Shown: piece after piece, positions 16,900 to 26,150 of the stretch
How positions within the stretch are numbered: the first letter of the stretch is position 1
How the letters are laid out: the number at the start of each line of letters is the position of its first letter
NCBI RefSeq assembly: GCF_002895005.1
Contig: NZ_POWF01000002.1
Location: 310,001-374,000, forward strand
Reading direction: 5' to 3'
Origin: Hanstruepera neustonica
GTDB taxonomy: Bacteria; Bacteroidota; Bacteroidia; Flavobacteriales; Flavobacteriaceae
DNA length: 64,000 bases
Notes under the pieces: model-generated
Told to the model about the DNA's origin: nothing
Database searches by the model: none
What the model saw: the letters and a program-made list of their open reading frames with translations, nothing else
Program-made: the position numbers and the translations under genes

Positions 16900-17796
16900 A
16901 TGTCAATATCCGTTGAAAACATAAGCAAACTTTATGGCGAACAAAAAGCTTTGAACCATGTTACGTTTAAGGTTAAAAAACCTGAAATTGTTGGGTTTTT
17001 AGGTCCTAACGGTGCTGGTAAGTCAACGATGATGAAAATCTTGACAACCTACATTGAACCATCGGAGGGTCAAGCCAAAGTCAATGATTTTGATATTACG
17101 GCTCAAAAAAAACAAGTACAACAAAGCGTTGGTTATTTGCCTGAACACAATCCATTATATCTGGAACAATATGTCAAAGAGTATTTAGCGTTCAATGCCC
17201 AAGTTTATGGGGTAAACAAAACACGCATAGATGAAGTCATTGAATTGACCGGATTAACGCCGGAAGCTCATAAAAAAATAGGGCAACTATCCAAAGGTTA
17301 CAGACAACGTGTTGGACTCGCCAATGCCATGTTACACAATCCTGATGTGCTCATTCTTGATGAACCTACAACGGGTCTGGACCCGAATCAATTGGTGGAT
17401 ATACGCAACTTAATCAAATCCATTGGTAAAGAAAAAACGGTATTCTTATCAACTCATATCATGCAAGAGGTGGAAGCTATGTGCGACCGTGTTATTATCA
17501 TCAATAAGGGTGAAATTGTAGCCAACAAAACCCTCAAGGAATTACGAGATGATAAGGAGCAAGTGGTTATTGTGGAATTTGACTATCGTGTGGAAGATGC
17601 CTTTTTATTAAAACTTCCAAAAGTGAAACAGGTTGAAAACACCCATGACTTTGTTTATGAAATCACCTTTTCAACAACTGATGATATGCGCTCGCATGTG
17701 TTTGATTTTGCCCATGATAATCAGTTAAAAATTCTTCAATTGAATCAAAAAAATGCCAGCTTGGAGAGTTTGTTTAGGGAGTTAACAGCTAATTAA
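16900..17796 (+). CDS. gldA: Gliding-motility ABC transporter ATP-binding protein GldA
   Basis: A 298-residue ABC ATPase. It shows Walker A GPNGAGKST near residue 36, the signature LSKGYRQRVG, Walker B VLILDEPTTGLDP, and the switch His in STHIMQEVE. The start MSISVENISKLYGEQKALN and the overall length match GldA, which works with GldF and GldG in Flavobacteria gliding. gldF and gldG are not adjacent. The 3' end overlaps the convergent DUF2807 gene by 8 bp. Confidence 0.9.
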   Translation: MSISVENISKLYGEQKALNHVTFKVKKPEIVGFLGPNGAGKSTMMKILTTYIEPSEGQAKVNDFDITAQKKQVQQSVGYLPEHNPLYLEQYVKEYLAFNAQVYGVNKTRIDEVIELTGLTPEAHKKIGQLSKGYRQRVGLANAMLHNPDVLILDEPTTGLDPNQLVDIRNLIKSIGKEKTVFLSTHIMQEVEAMCDRVIIINKGEIVANKTLKELRDDKEQVVIVEFDYRVEDAFLLKLPKVKQVENTHDFVYEITFSTTDDMRSHVFDFAHDNQLKILQLNQKNASLESLFRELTAN

Positions 17797-18535
17797 AAAT
17801 AAGCCTTCCAGTATATAATTGCTCCACCTCAACTGTTGGTGGTCTATTGACCGAAATCAAATCGCCTGTTCCAACTAATTCGCCACTCAAGGATTGTTGC
17901 GGGTTCACAATCATATCATTACTGCCGCGATGGTATACTTCCACATTTTGAGCTATTAAATGAGCACCTTCAAATCGTCCAGCGCCCGAATAGAATTCAA
18001 CTGTGAGATTATTGGTTTCACCAGAGATATAAAAAGAAGAAATATTATTCGATACGATTCGCAAATTGTTGGTATTTACCTGTAAATTATAATCCCCAAC
18101 CGTAAAGGTACGAGTAGCATTAAAATCTTCCGAAAGCAGGTTCAATGTTTGGTAATTTAAAACACCATCAGATTTTACGGTATATTGTGAAGACGTTCTA
18201 ATGGTTCTAATATTGGGTGCAGACACATAGACTTTGGTGATACCATATTCACGCACATAATTACACGTGTTATGGTCTATTAATTGTAATTCATTATCTA
18301 CAACGCGAGCTTCCACATCATTCAACAAGTATTCACCAGTTTCAATAATAACTTGATAGTCGAAAGCTTCCTTCACAATTAATTCCACATCGCGATTAAC
18401 CAAAATCTTGTCAAATTCTGAAACCGGAACCTCCTGCTGAATGATATTCCCGGCATTTTGAATACAGTCATTGGCATTCTCCTTGCTACAAGACACTATC
18501 ATCGAAACGAATAATATGTAAATTAGTTTCTTCAT
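17789..18535 (-). CDS. Putative auto-transporter adhesin head GIN domain (DUF2807) lipoprotein
   Basis: A 248-residue protein with a lipoprotein signal (MKKLIYILFVSMIVSCSKEN, lipobox Cys near residue 16). The remainder is a right-handed beta-helix-like DUF2807 domain, visible as alternating short strands such as VKEAFDYQVIIETG, LTVEFYSGAGRFEG and VEVYHRGSNDMIV. It is probably anchored in the outer membrane or periplasm. Its start abuts the stop of the PagL-like gene, so the two are likely co-transcribed. Function unknown. Confidence 0.85.
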   Translation of the reverse strand: MKKLIYILFVSMIVSCSKENANDCIQNAGNIIQQEVPVSEFDKILVNRDVELIVKEAFDYQVIIETGEYLLNDVEARVVDNELQLIDHNTCNYVREYGITKVYVSAPNIRTIRTSSQYTVKSDGVLNYQTLNLLSEDFNATRTFTVGDYNLQVNTNNLRIVSNNISSFYISGETNNLTVEFYSGAGRFEGAHLIAQNVEVYHRGSNDMIVNPQQSLSGELVGTGDLISVNRPPTVEVEQLYTGRLIFN

Positions 18536-19633
18536 TTATAATCGAATTCCAACACCAAATTCAACGGCTTCGGCTTTAGCGCCATGAGATTTTAAAGTCA
18601 AAGCACCAAACCATTTATCACCAAAATAACGTTTCAAACCAACCCGAATATAAGTTCTGCCTTCAAAATCGAACGGGTAATACACATAGTAGCCCAATTG
18701 AGTAACCACCGACATTTTATTGATAAATAATTCATGCCCTGCAAACAAACCTACACGCTTATAATCTTCATCACCAGACACATTCTCTTCTGGAAAGGCA
18801 ACCGATTGGTAATATATTAATTCATCCAAAAACTTCGAGAAAAAAGCATCGACACCTAATTGAACAGCACTTTTGTAACCCAATCGCTTATCAGCATAGG
18901 CCGACACAATATAAAATGGAAACTGACCACTACCTACCACATCACTTTCATTCACACCACTTCTAAATACCAAATTATACTTTATACGCTCAGTAAATTT
19001 TTCTTTAGTGATGGTTTTAATGTATTCAGCATCTTCCTCATCCAAATTATAGGTTACACCAACATTGAACGTTATGGAATTAACACTGGTATTTGGCGCC
19101 TTAACATTGGCATTGCTATAGTGAATTAAACTCACACCTGCCTGCAATCCAAACCTATCTAAAATGCGCTCCTTTTTATAATTAAGCATCAAATACGTAC
19201 TACTTAATAATCGCGATCCAAACGCTATATTTTTGTGATTATCAACCTTATCATAAGGATTGGTAGTATATGCTAGACCTTGACCAATTCGTAACATCAG
19301 GTTACGCTTCAAGAAATAAAAATTGTAATGGGCATACAATGAGTAGTTATTTCCTAACACGTCATTTTTTAAATTTTGATAGGCAAATGATACGCCATAA
19401 TCGGGATACCAATAGCGTTGTTCCCAATCTTGATTACCAAAGGTCTTTTTATTCCAACTTAAAATAAAACCTTCAGGATGTCCTTTGATTAAATGCAGTA
19501 TATCGTTGTTATGAAGCGCGATATTACCCTTAAAGTAGTTAATATCAAAGTAAGAATTGGCCTGTTTTTCTTGAGAAAAACTCAATAAACAAAAACTAAA
19601 AAGAAAAAACGCTAAATAAAGCCTCATGAACAA
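18536..19633 (-). CDS. PagL-like acyloxyacyl hydrolase / lipid A deacylase, outer-membrane barrel
   Basis: A 365-residue protein with a signal peptide (LYLAFFLFSFCLLSFSQ). The body has alternating aromatic beta-strands and a C-terminus typical of outer-membrane barrels (VEFGVGIRL). The segment LIHYSNANVKAPN corresponds to the catalytic His-x-Ser region of PagL, which removes the 3-O acyl chain of lipid A. It is longer than PagL of Proteobacteria, as is usual for Bacteroidota homologs. A second ATG two codons downstream is an equally possible start. Assignment is from motif and architecture. Confidence 0.75.
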   Translation of the reverse strand: MFMRLYLAFFLFSFCLLSFSQEKQANSYFDINYFKGNIALHNNDILHLIKGHPEGFILSWNKKTFGNQDWEQRYWYPDYGVSFAYQNLKNDVLGNNYSLYAHYNFYFLKRNLMLRIGQGLAYTTNPYDKVDNHKNIAFGSRLLSSTYLMLNYKKERILDRFGLQAGVSLIHYSNANVKAPNTSVNSITFNVGVTYNLDEEDAEYIKTITKEKFTERIKYNLVFRSGVNESDVVGSGQFPFYIVSAYADKRLGYKSAVQLGVDAFFSKFLDELIYYQSVAFPEENVSGDEDYKRVGLFAGHELFINKMSVVTQLGYYVYYPFDFEGRTYIRVGLKRYFGDKWFGALTLKSHGAKAEAVEFGVGIRL

Positions 19634-19671
19634 AGTTGTGGCGTAAATGTATGTAAATTCTTAAACAGTCA

Positions 19672-20931
19672 TTAGCTTAATTTTAACAAAGCAGCTTCCA
19701 ACAACTCAAAAATGGTTTCAATATCTTCCGTTCTTGCTGTTCCAACTGATAATCTGAACCAATTAGAATCTGTCGATGCCCCAAATGCATAAAAGGGAAC
19801 GATTGCTAACTTGGCTTCATTTAATAAATAACTGGTTACTTCTTGAATGGTATGCAATTGGCTACCATCTTGATTTGTTTTACCAATCAAATCAAACTGA
19901 ACAGTCAAATACAAAGCGGCTTCGGGTTCTATGGCTTTTACTGGAAATCCTTTGTCCTGCAACGCACTAAACCCCTTATAAAATGACACCAAACGATCAT
20001 TTAATTCCGATTTAATGTTTGAAAGATAATCAGCGACTTCAGCATCTTGTTTCAGGTAGGTTGCTGTTGCCAATTGTTCCGCTTTAGGTGACCATGCACC
20101 TATATGACTGAGCATGGCTTTCATTTTATTGATAACGTGACTTGGTCCAAATGCCCAGCCTACACGAACACCTGTAGCAGCAAAAGCTTTAGAGATTCCA
20201 TCGACAAAAATGGTATAGGCTCTCATTTCAGGAACCAACTCTACTGGATTATAGTGAACGGTTTCTCCATAGGTTAATTGCCAATAAATTTGATCGTATA
20301 ACACATATAATGGTTTTTCATCATTTACCGTTCTGCGTTTGTTTTCCTTGACAACCAGTTCAGATATTTCAAACAGTGTTTCCTTATTAAACGTGGTACC
20401 AGTTGGGTTTAACGGTGAACACAGTGCTATTAAATTCACTGACTCAATATGAGGTTCAATATCAGCAACTGTTGGCATGAATTTATTTTCCGCTTTTGTT
20501 TCAACAACCACCGCATTGTTTCTTGACAAATATGTGTAGGCATCATTATTCCAAGAGGGAACGGGATACAAAACGGTATCGTTAATATCTAGTATCGTCT
20601 GGTAAATGGCATAAATTAAAGGCCTTGCGCCACCAGATATTAAAATTTCGTCTTTTGAATAATCTAATTGGAGATTTTCAGATAAATAATTAGCAACACT
20701 CACACGCAGCGATTCCATACCATTGGCAGCAGGATAATTTGTGTGATTGTTACCATAAGCTTTTATAATCTCTTCCTTAAGGGCATTTGGAATAGGAAAA
20801 ATATTAGGATCAAAATCACCAATAGTTTGGTTATACACCACTACCCCTTGTTCTTTTAGAGCATTAACTTCTCCCGCAATTTTAATAATTTCTGAACCTT
20901 TTAACCCTTCGGCTAATTTAGACGTTTTCAT
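19672..20931 (-). CDS. PLP-dependent aminotransferase class I/II
   Basis: About 419 residues from the ATG that gives MKTSKLAEGLKGSEIIKIA. A TTG seven codons earlier is in frame but less likely. The PLP Lys is in DGISKAFAATGVRVGWAFGP, with SGGARPLIYAIYQ for phosphate binding, the NPTGTTFN motif and a C-terminal NWFRLSVGTA. It is distinct from the aminotransferase of the aromatic operon and resembles aspartate/aromatic aminotransferases in general. Substrate cannot be decided. It lies 65 bp after metF on the same strand. Confidence 0.88.
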   Translation of the reverse strand: MKTSKLAEGLKGSEIIKIAGEVNALKEQGVVVYNQTIGDFDPNIFPIPNALKEEIIKAYGNNHTNYPAANGMESLRVSVANYLSENLQLDYSKDEILISGGARPLIYAIYQTILDINDTVLYPVPSWNNDAYTYLSRNNAVVVETKAENKFMPTVADIEPHIESVNLIALCSPLNPTGTTFNKETLFEISELVVKENKRRTVNDEKPLYVLYDQIYWQLTYGETVHYNPVELVPEMRAYTIFVDGISKAFAATGVRVGWAFGPSHVINKMKAMLSHIGAWSPKAEQLATATYLKQDAEVADYLSNIKSELNDRLVSFYKGFSALQDKGFPVKAIEPEAALYLTVQFDLIGKTNQDGSQLHTIQEVTSYLLNEAKLAIVPFYAFGASTDSNWFRLSVGTARTEDIETIFELLEAALLKLS

Positions 20932-20996
20932 TACCTGACATATTTTCCGCAAAAGTACACTTTATAAACCTATTTTTATAAAGCATCACGCTTTTA

Positions 20997-21953
20997 TTAA
21001 AACACGGCTTGGGCAATTGATCTAATATTATCACTCTTACCCATTGAGTAATAATGCAATACCGGGATACCTGCTTTTTGAAGTTCTTTAGATTGTTGAA
21101 TACACCATTCCATGCCCACTTGAGCGACTTGGGTATTGTCTTGACACTTTATAATCTCCAAAATTAAAGCTTCAGGCAAGTCTACATGAAACCGATGCGG
21201 AATTAAGTTCAATTGTTTTTTGGTTGCTATGGGTTTTAAACCTGGTATAATGGGCACGCCTATACCCTCATTACGGCATTTTTCAACAAACTTGAAATAT
21301 TTTTCATTATCAAAAAACATTTGGGTTACAATATATTCAGCCCCTTTTTTTATTTTCTTTTTTAAAAAATGAATATCACTTTCCAAACTAGGTGCTTCAG
21401 CATGCTTTTCTGGGTATGCAGCCACACCAATGCAAAAGTTTGTTTTGGACGAATTCTGTAAATCATCATCCAAATAATTCCCCTGATTCAATTCTTGAAT
21501 TTGATTCACCAATTCACTGGCATAAGCATGACCCTCTTTTTCAGGTCTAAAATAGGTTTCTGTTTTTACGGCATCACCTCGTAAGGCCATGACATTATAA
21601 ATGCCCAAAAAATCTAAATCAATTAAAAAATTCTCCGTATCCTCCTTGGTAAATCCACCGCATAAAATATGTGGGATAGCATCAACACCATATTTGTTTT
21701 GAATGGCCGCACAAATCCCAACAGTCCCTGGACGTTTTTTTACGACCTGCTTTTTTAATAAGCCATTCTCCAATTCTTTATAGACATACTCTTCTCGATG
21801 ATAAGTCACATCAATAAATGGTGGTTTAAACTCCATCAACGGGTCAATATTATCAAAAATGGACTGTATGTGCTGCCCTTTTAATGGTGGTAAAATTTCA
21901 AAGGAAAACTGCGTTTTCCCGTTGGCATTTTTTATGTGTTCTGTTACTTTCAT
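20997..21953 (-). CDS. metF: 5,10-methylenetetrahydrofolate reductase
   Basis: About 318 residues from the ATG giving MKVTEHIKNANGKTQFS; an in-frame ATG two codons earlier lies within repeat-derived sequence. It reduces methylene-THF to methyl-THF, the methyl donor for MetH. Motifs are FSFEILPPLKG, DVTYHREEY, ALRGD, GVAAYPEKH and TQMFFDNEKYFKF. It lies 80 bp after metH on the same strand and is probably part of the SAM-riboswitch operon. The gap carries two REP-like palindromes. Confidence 0.96.
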   Translation of the reverse strand: MKVTEHIKNANGKTQFSFEILPPLKGQHIQSIFDNIDPLMEFKPPFIDVTYHREEYVYKELENGLLKKQVVKKRPGTVGICAAIQNKYGVDAIPHILCGGFTKEDTENFLIDLDFLGIYNVMALRGDAVKTETYFRPEKEGHAYASELVNQIQELNQGNYLDDDLQNSSKTNFCIGVAAYPEKHAEAPSLESDIHFLKKKIKKGAEYIVTQMFFDNEKYFKFVEKCRNEGIGVPIIPGLKPIATKKQLNLIPHRFHVDLPEALILEIIKCQDNTQVAQVGMEWCIQQSKELQKAGIPVLHYYSMGKSDNIRSIAQAVF

Positions 21954-21960
21954 ACGCATG

Positions 21961-22027
21961 CCTGCAAAAGCAGGTATCTTTTTATTTAATGTTTATGCTT
22001 TCAATAGATTCCTGCCTACGCAGGAAT
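21961..22027. repeat. Pair of REP-like palindromes between metH and metF
   Basis: CCTGCAAAAGCAGG (21961-21974) and ATTCCTGCCTACGCAGGAAT (22008-22027) are two short palindromes of the same type in opposite orientation. The second is followed by GACA, as at 16835. Each can form a hairpin in the metH-metF message. The right one ends 5 bp from the metH stop codon. Confidence 0.75.
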
Positions 22028-22032
22028 GACAG

Positions 22033-24738
22033 TTATTCTACCAAGTTTGGACTCAACCATTTTTCAGCGACTTCTTTACTTAGTTGTCTCCGTTTGGCAT
22101 AATCCTCCAATTGGTCGTTGGTAATCTTACCCAAACCAAAATACTTAGCTTCTTTATTGCCAAAATAATAACCACTAACACTGGCAGCTGGCCACATGGC
22201 TAAACTTTCTGTGAGTTTCACACCTATGGTTTCTTCAACGTTTAAAACATCCCAAATGGTTTTCTTCTCCAGATGGTCGGGACAAGCAGGATAACCAGGC
22301 GCTGGACGAATACCCTTGTAATGTTCCGAAATTAATTGGTCATTACTCAAATTTTCTTCAGCAGCATAACCCCAAAACTTCTTACGAACCTGTTCATGCA
22401 AGTATTCGGCAAAGGCTTCAGCCAATCGATCAGCCAAAGCTTTAATCATGATGGCGTTATAATCATCGTGATTTGCTTCAAATTCTTTAGCTATTTCATC
22501 GGTGCCGAAACCTGTAGTCGCGCAAAAGCAACCTATGTAATCTTGAATTCCTGTGTCTTTTGGCGCGATAAAATCGGCTAATGCAAAATTGGGAACGCCT
22601 TCACGTTTTTTTAGTTGCTGACGTAAGGTTAGGAATTTTGTGAGACCTCTCGACTCCGCTCGAGGTGACAGTTCGTTTGTCTGTTTGAGCGCAGTCGAGA
22701 ACTCAATATCATCAACATTTATGGTATTTGCTGGAAACAAACCAAAAACAGCTTTAGCTTTCAAGAGTTTTTCTTTGAATATTTTTTGAAGTAGTTTTTG
22801 TGCATCATTGAATAATTCTGAAGCTTGATTACCAACTACCTGATCAGTTAAAATATCAGGATATTTCCCATGTAAATCCCAACTTCTAAAAAACGGTGTC
22901 CAATCAATATAGTCCTCCAAAATTGATATATTGAAATCCTGTAAAACTTGAATACCCAGTTGATTTGGCTTAATAATGTCAGCCCTCTCCCAATTAATTT
23001 GGAATTTTCTCTTTCGGGCTTCCTCTAAAGTCACATATTCCTTTTGCTTACTTCGTCCCAGGAATTGTTCACGGAAATTTTCGTATTCTTCTCGAATTTG
23101 TTCCTTATAAACACGGTTATCCTTTTGTAGCAAATTTCCAACAACCGTTACTGCCCGAGAAGCATCATTGACATGCACCACCGTATTGGAATAATTTGGC
23201 GCAATTTTTACAGCCGAATGTGCCCTGGAAGTTGTAGCCCCTCCAATCATTAATGGAATATGAAAACCTTTTTCTTCCATGGCTTTCGAAACATAAACCA
23301 TTTCATCTAAAGATGGTGTGATTAATCCACTTAATCCAATGACGTCCACATTCTCTTCAATAGCTGTTTGAATAATTTTTTCGGGTGGCACCATGACGCC
23401 TAGGTCAATAATGTCATAGTTATTACATCCCAGAACCACACTGACAATATTTTTACCAATATCGTGTACATCGCCCTTAACCGTCGCAAGCAATATACGA
23501 CCGGCACTTTTTGCGGTGGAATCTTTGTCTTTTTCTATAAACGGTTGTAAATATGCTACAGCTTTTTTCATCACGCGTGCCGATTTTACAACTTGCGGTA
23601 AGAACATTTTTCCGCTTCCAAATAAATCGCCAACGACATTCATGCCTTTCATTAAATGGCCTTCTATCACTTCAATAGGCCGCGCTACAGATTGTCTGGC
23701 CTCTTCCACATCATCAACAATAAAGGCATCAATACCTTTTACCAAGGCATGGGTAATTCGTTCTTGAAGAGGCTCTTGACGCCATTCTTGAACTTTGGTA
23801 TTATCATCCTTTTTCTGTCCTTTGACTTTTTCGGCAAACTCCAACAAGCGTTCAGTGGCATCATCACGACGGTCAAGTAGAACATCTTCTACATGCTCAA
23901 GTAAATCTTTTGGTATTTCATCATAAACTTCCAACATAGCAGGATTCACAATTCCCATAGTCATGCCGTGTTTAATGGCATGGTAAAGAAATGCTGAATG
24001 CATGGCTTCTCTAACCGTATCGTTTCCACGGAATGAAAAGGACACATTACTAACACCTCCGGAAACATTCACGCATGGTAAATTTTCTCGAATCCATTGG
24101 GTTGCTTTGAAAAAATCTATAGCATTCTTTCTGTGTTCCTCCATCCCAGTCGCAACTGGAAAAATATTAGGATCAAAAATGATATCTTCAGGTGAAAAGC
24201 GAACAATATCCACTAATATGTTATACGAACGTTCACAAATTTCTATGCGTCGCTCATAGTTATCAGCCTGTCCTTGCTCGTCAAAAGCCATGACGATTAC
24301 AGCAGCTCCATAACGTTTTATCAATTTAGCCTGACGTATAAATTCAGCTTCACCTTCTTTCAAGCTTATCGAGTTTACGACACACTTCCCCTGCACCACT
24401 CTCAAACCCGCTTCAATAATTTCCCATTTGGAACTGTCAATCATAATGGGAATTCGCGCAATATCTGGCTCTGAAGCAATCAAATTAAGAAAGGTAGTCA
24501 TAGCTTGCACACCATCAAGCATGCCTTCATCCATATTCACATCCAAAATCTGCGCACCACCTTCCACTTGATGCCGAGCAATATCCAAAGCTTCAGAAAA
24601 ATTTTCTTCCTGAATCAATCGCAAAAATTTTCTAGAACCTGTAACATTGGTGCGTTCTCCAACATTAATAAAATTACTTTCAGGCGTAACAACCAATGGT
24701 TCTAAACCTGATAATGTTAAATAGTTACAATTAGACAT
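22033..24738 (-). CDS. metH: Methionine synthase, C-terminal part (pterin, B12 and activation domains)
   Basis: A 901-residue product carrying the methyl-THF-binding domain ([27 protein letters not shown]), the cap and cobalamin-binding domains ([16 protein letters not shown], with the B12 lower-ligand His, then [10 protein letters not shown]) and the C-terminal SAM-binding activation domain ([14 protein letters not shown]). Together with the upstream 335-residue gene it equals the length of a full MetH (about 1230), so the split is natural. The reading frames overlap by 8 bp. Residues about 679-698 ([20 protein letters not shown]) are encoded by an inserted palindromic repeat that lies just before the conserved [11 protein letters not shown]. 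Confidence 0.95.
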   Translation of the reverse strand: MSNCNYLTLSGLEPLVVTPESNFINVGERTNVTGSRKFLRLIQEENFSEALDIARHQVEGGAQILDVNMDEGMLDGVQAMTTFLNLIASEPDIARIPIMIDSSKWEIIEAGLRVVQGKCVVNSISLKEGEAEFIRQAKLIKRYGAAVIVMAFDEQGQADNYERRIEICERSYNILVDIVRFSPEDIIFDPNIFPVATGMEEHRKNAIDFFKATQWIRENLPCVNVSGGVSNVSFSFRGNDTVREAMHSAFLYHAIKHGMTMGIVNPAMLEVYDEIPKDLLEHVEDVLLDRRDDATERLLEFAEKVKGQKKDDNTKVQEWRQEPLQERITHALVKGIDAFIVDDVEEARQSVARPIEVIEGHLMKGMNVVGDLFGSGKMFLPQVVKSARVMKKAVAYLQPFIEKDKDSTAKSAGRILLATVKGDVHDIGKNIVSVVLGCNNYDIIDLGVMVPPEKIIQTAIEENVDVIGLSGLITPSLDEMVYVSKAMEEKGFHIPLMIGGATTSRAHSAVKIAPNYSNTVVHVNDASRAVTVVGNLLQKDNRVYKEQIREEYENFREQFLGRSKQKEYVTLEEARKRKFQINWERADIIKPNQLGIQVLQDFNISILEDYIDWTPFFRSWDLHGKYPDILTDQVVGNQASELFNDAQKLLQKIFKEKLLKAKAVFGLFPANTINVDDIEFSTALKQTNELSPRAESRGLTKFLTLRQQLKKREGVPNFALADFIAPKDTGIQDYIGCFCATTGFGTDEIAKEFEANHDDYNAIMIKALADRLAEAFAEYLHEQVRKKFWGYAAEENLSNDQLISEHYKGIRPAPGYPACPDHLEKKTIWDVLNVEETIGVKLTESLAMWPAASVSGYYFGNKEAKYFGLGKITNDQLEDYAKRRQLSKEVAEKWLSPNLVE
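22648..22700. repeat. Palindromic repeat pair inserted in frame inside metH
   Basis: TCTCGACT (22648-22655) pairs perfectly with AGTCGAGA (22693-22700), CGCTC (22657-22661) with GAGCG (22687-22691), and GACA (22667-22670) with TGTC (22678-22681). This makes a 53-nt imperfect hairpin of two inverted repeat units. It contains no stop in the metH frame and adds about 18-20 residues. Confidence 0.85.
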
Positions 24739-25738
24739 TGGCGGCAGTTTTTAAGGGTCTAGGTCTATATTCTTTAGCCACTTCAGCAATGGCTTTAATA
24801 TGTTCAGGTGTGGTACCACAGCAACCACCAATAATGTTGACTAGCTCATGATCCATATAATCTTTGATGAGTGCTTGCATTTCTTTTGGCGTTTGATCAT
24901 ATTCCCCAAAGGCATTGGGTAAGCCTGCATTAGGATGTGCCGAAGTAAAAAAATCTGTTTTTTGGGCTAATCGTTGTAAATAGGGCTTCAATTGTTCAGC
25001 TCCCAAAGCACAATTAAACCCAATACTTAATAACGGGATATGGGAAACAGAAGCCATGAATGCTTCTACCGTTTGTCCTGAAAGCGTTCTCCCTGAAGCA
25101 TCCGTAATGGTACCTGAAACCATAACTGGTATATCTATCTGACGCACTTCTTTAACCTCTTCAATGGCAAATAAAGCCGCCTTCGCATTGAGTGTATCAA
25201 ATATGGTTTCCACCAAAAGCATATCAACTCCACCATCAATCAAAGCTTCCACTTGCTCTTTATAGGCAATACGTAGTTCTTCAAATGTAATGGCTCTATA
25301 TTCCGGACGGTTAACATCGGGTGATAAACTCGCCGTACGATTGGTCGGCCCAATACTTCCAGCAACAAAACGCGGTTTAGTAGGATTAGTTTTTGTAAAT
25401 TCTTTAGCAACCAGTTTAGCTATTTTTGCTGACTCATAATTCAACTCATAAACCAAATCTTCCATATGGTAATCAGCCATTCCTATGGAAGTCCCAGAAA
25501 ACGTATTGGTTTCCACAATATCGGCTCCTGCCTCAAAGTACTTTCTATGTACTTCAGCAATAGCCTGTGGTTGGGTTAAGGACAGTAAATCGTTATTTCC
25601 TTTTAAGGGATGAGGAAAATCTTTAAATCGTTCGCCGCGATAATCTGCTTCATCAAATTTATAGCGTTGCAACATGGTACCCATGGCGCCATCAAGCACG
25701 AGAATACGATTTTGTAATATTTTGAAAATTTCTGACAT
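24731..25738 (-). CDS. metH: Methionine synthase, N-terminal homocysteine-binding part
   Basis: A 335-residue Zn-dependent homocysteine methyltransferase domain. Visible are [27 protein letters not shown], and the zinc ligands: a Cys in [12 protein letters not shown] and the pair in [14 protein letters not shown]. It transfers the methyl group from cobalamin, bound on the second polypeptide, to homocysteine. It is translationally coupled to that gene by an 8-bp overlap. The transcript begins with a SAM-I riboswitch. Confidence 0.95.
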   Translation of the reverse strand: MSEIFKILQNRILVLDGAMGTMLQRYKFDEADYRGERFKDFPHPLKGNNDLLSLTQPQAIAEVHRKYFEAGADIVETNTFSGTSIGMADYHMEDLVYELNYESAKIAKLVAKEFTKTNPTKPRFVAGSIGPTNRTASLSPDVNRPEYRAITFEELRIAYKEQVEALIDGGVDMLLVETIFDTLNAKAALFAIEEVKEVRQIDIPVMVSGTITDASGRTLSGQTVEAFMASVSHIPLLSIGFNCALGAEQLKPYLQRLAQKTDFFTSAHPNAGLPNAFGEYDQTPKEMQALIKDYMDHELVNIIGGCCGTTPEHIKAIAEVAKEYRPRPLKTAANV

Positions 25739-25788
25739 TTTAGTGTATTTAAAATGTCATCAAGAAAAGAGAGAAGAATTATTCTCGG

Positions 25789-25890
25789 GTTATCTGTCCC
25801 ATTCTATATGGGTAGAATTTAGCACCTTCTTTAAAAATAAAGGGTTGCTAAGGCTTCAACGGGTCTATTCCCTCTGCCTTTCGTGATAAC
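25789..25890 (-). promoter_or_regulatory. SAM-I (S-box) riboswitch of the metH operon
   Basis: On the minus strand the P1 helix GTTATC / GATAAC encloses the S-box core. The order is ACGAAAGGCAGAGGGA, then GACCCGTTGAAGCC and TTAGCAACC, a variable CTTTA/TAAAG helix, and AAGGTGCTAAATTCTACC. These are the conserved SAM-I segments (AGAGGG, GAY..GAAGCC, GGCAACC-like, GGUGCUAAWUCC). The expression platform may be the GAGAA/TTCTC hairpin plus U-rich tract downstream (about 25763-25786). SAM binding is expected to turn off methionine synthesis. Confidence 0.9.
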
Positions 25891-25921
25891 AAATCAGTAA
25901 ATTATTGAACGTTGTCGTGTA

Positions 25922-25954
25922 CAAATATTGCAATTCAATAATTTAAAAACCAAA
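25922..25954 (-). promoter_or_regulatory. Predicted promoter of the metH riboswitch transcript
   Basis: TTTG is followed after 21 nt by AATATTTG, one mismatch from TAnnTTTG. It is placed about 30 bp upstream of the riboswitch P1 helix. Confidence 0.45.
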
Positions 25955-26002
25955 TTATTTTATAAAAAAAATGAAATCAGTTAGGGTTTTATTTTATTTT
26001 TT

Positions 26003-26010
26003 TACATTTG
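26003..26010 (+). promoter_or_regulatory. Predicted -7 element of the metK transcript
   Basis: TACATTTG matches TAnnTTTG exactly and lies about 15 bp before the SAM-II-like leader. No perfect -33 TTG is seen. Confidence 0.6.
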
Positions 26011-26025
26011 CCGAACAATTAATTA

Positions 26026-26117
26026 GAGGAAAAATTTGTCTGATTGCAACCTCATTAAAAAATGCTAAAGCAGTACCGATTTCACTTCTTTAGCTAGTAC
26101 GCAATCTCACTTTTTTT
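26026..26117 (+). promoter_or_regulatory. SAM-II-like riboswitch leader of metK with overlapping expression platform
   Basis: The core reads GAGG, AATTTGTCTG, ATTGCAAC, CTC, an A-rich linker and ATGCTAAAG. It follows the SAM-II pattern as I recall it: P1 stem, AUUU..., UUGCAA, closing stem, A-rich loop, GCUAAA. Downstream, CTTTAGC (26088-26094) is the exact complement of GCTAAAG (26064-26070), and GCAATC (26101-26106) the exact complement of GATTGC (26042-26047). A seven-T run follows at 26111. The alternative helices would sequester the ligand-binding segments. Class assignment is from memory of the motif, not from a covariance search. Confidence 0.7.
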
Positions 26118-26150
26118 CCGCAATTTCAAAACCATAAAAAATTAGGATTT

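Noticed and set aside
24731-24738. Possible frameshift splitting metH
   Set aside because: The 8-bp overlap with intact start and stop and complete domains on each side fits the two-gene MetH usual in Flavobacteria.
25674-25886. 70-codon plus-strand frame upstream of metH
   Set aside because: It overlaps the SAM-I riboswitch and the start of metH; the RNA structure explains the sequence.
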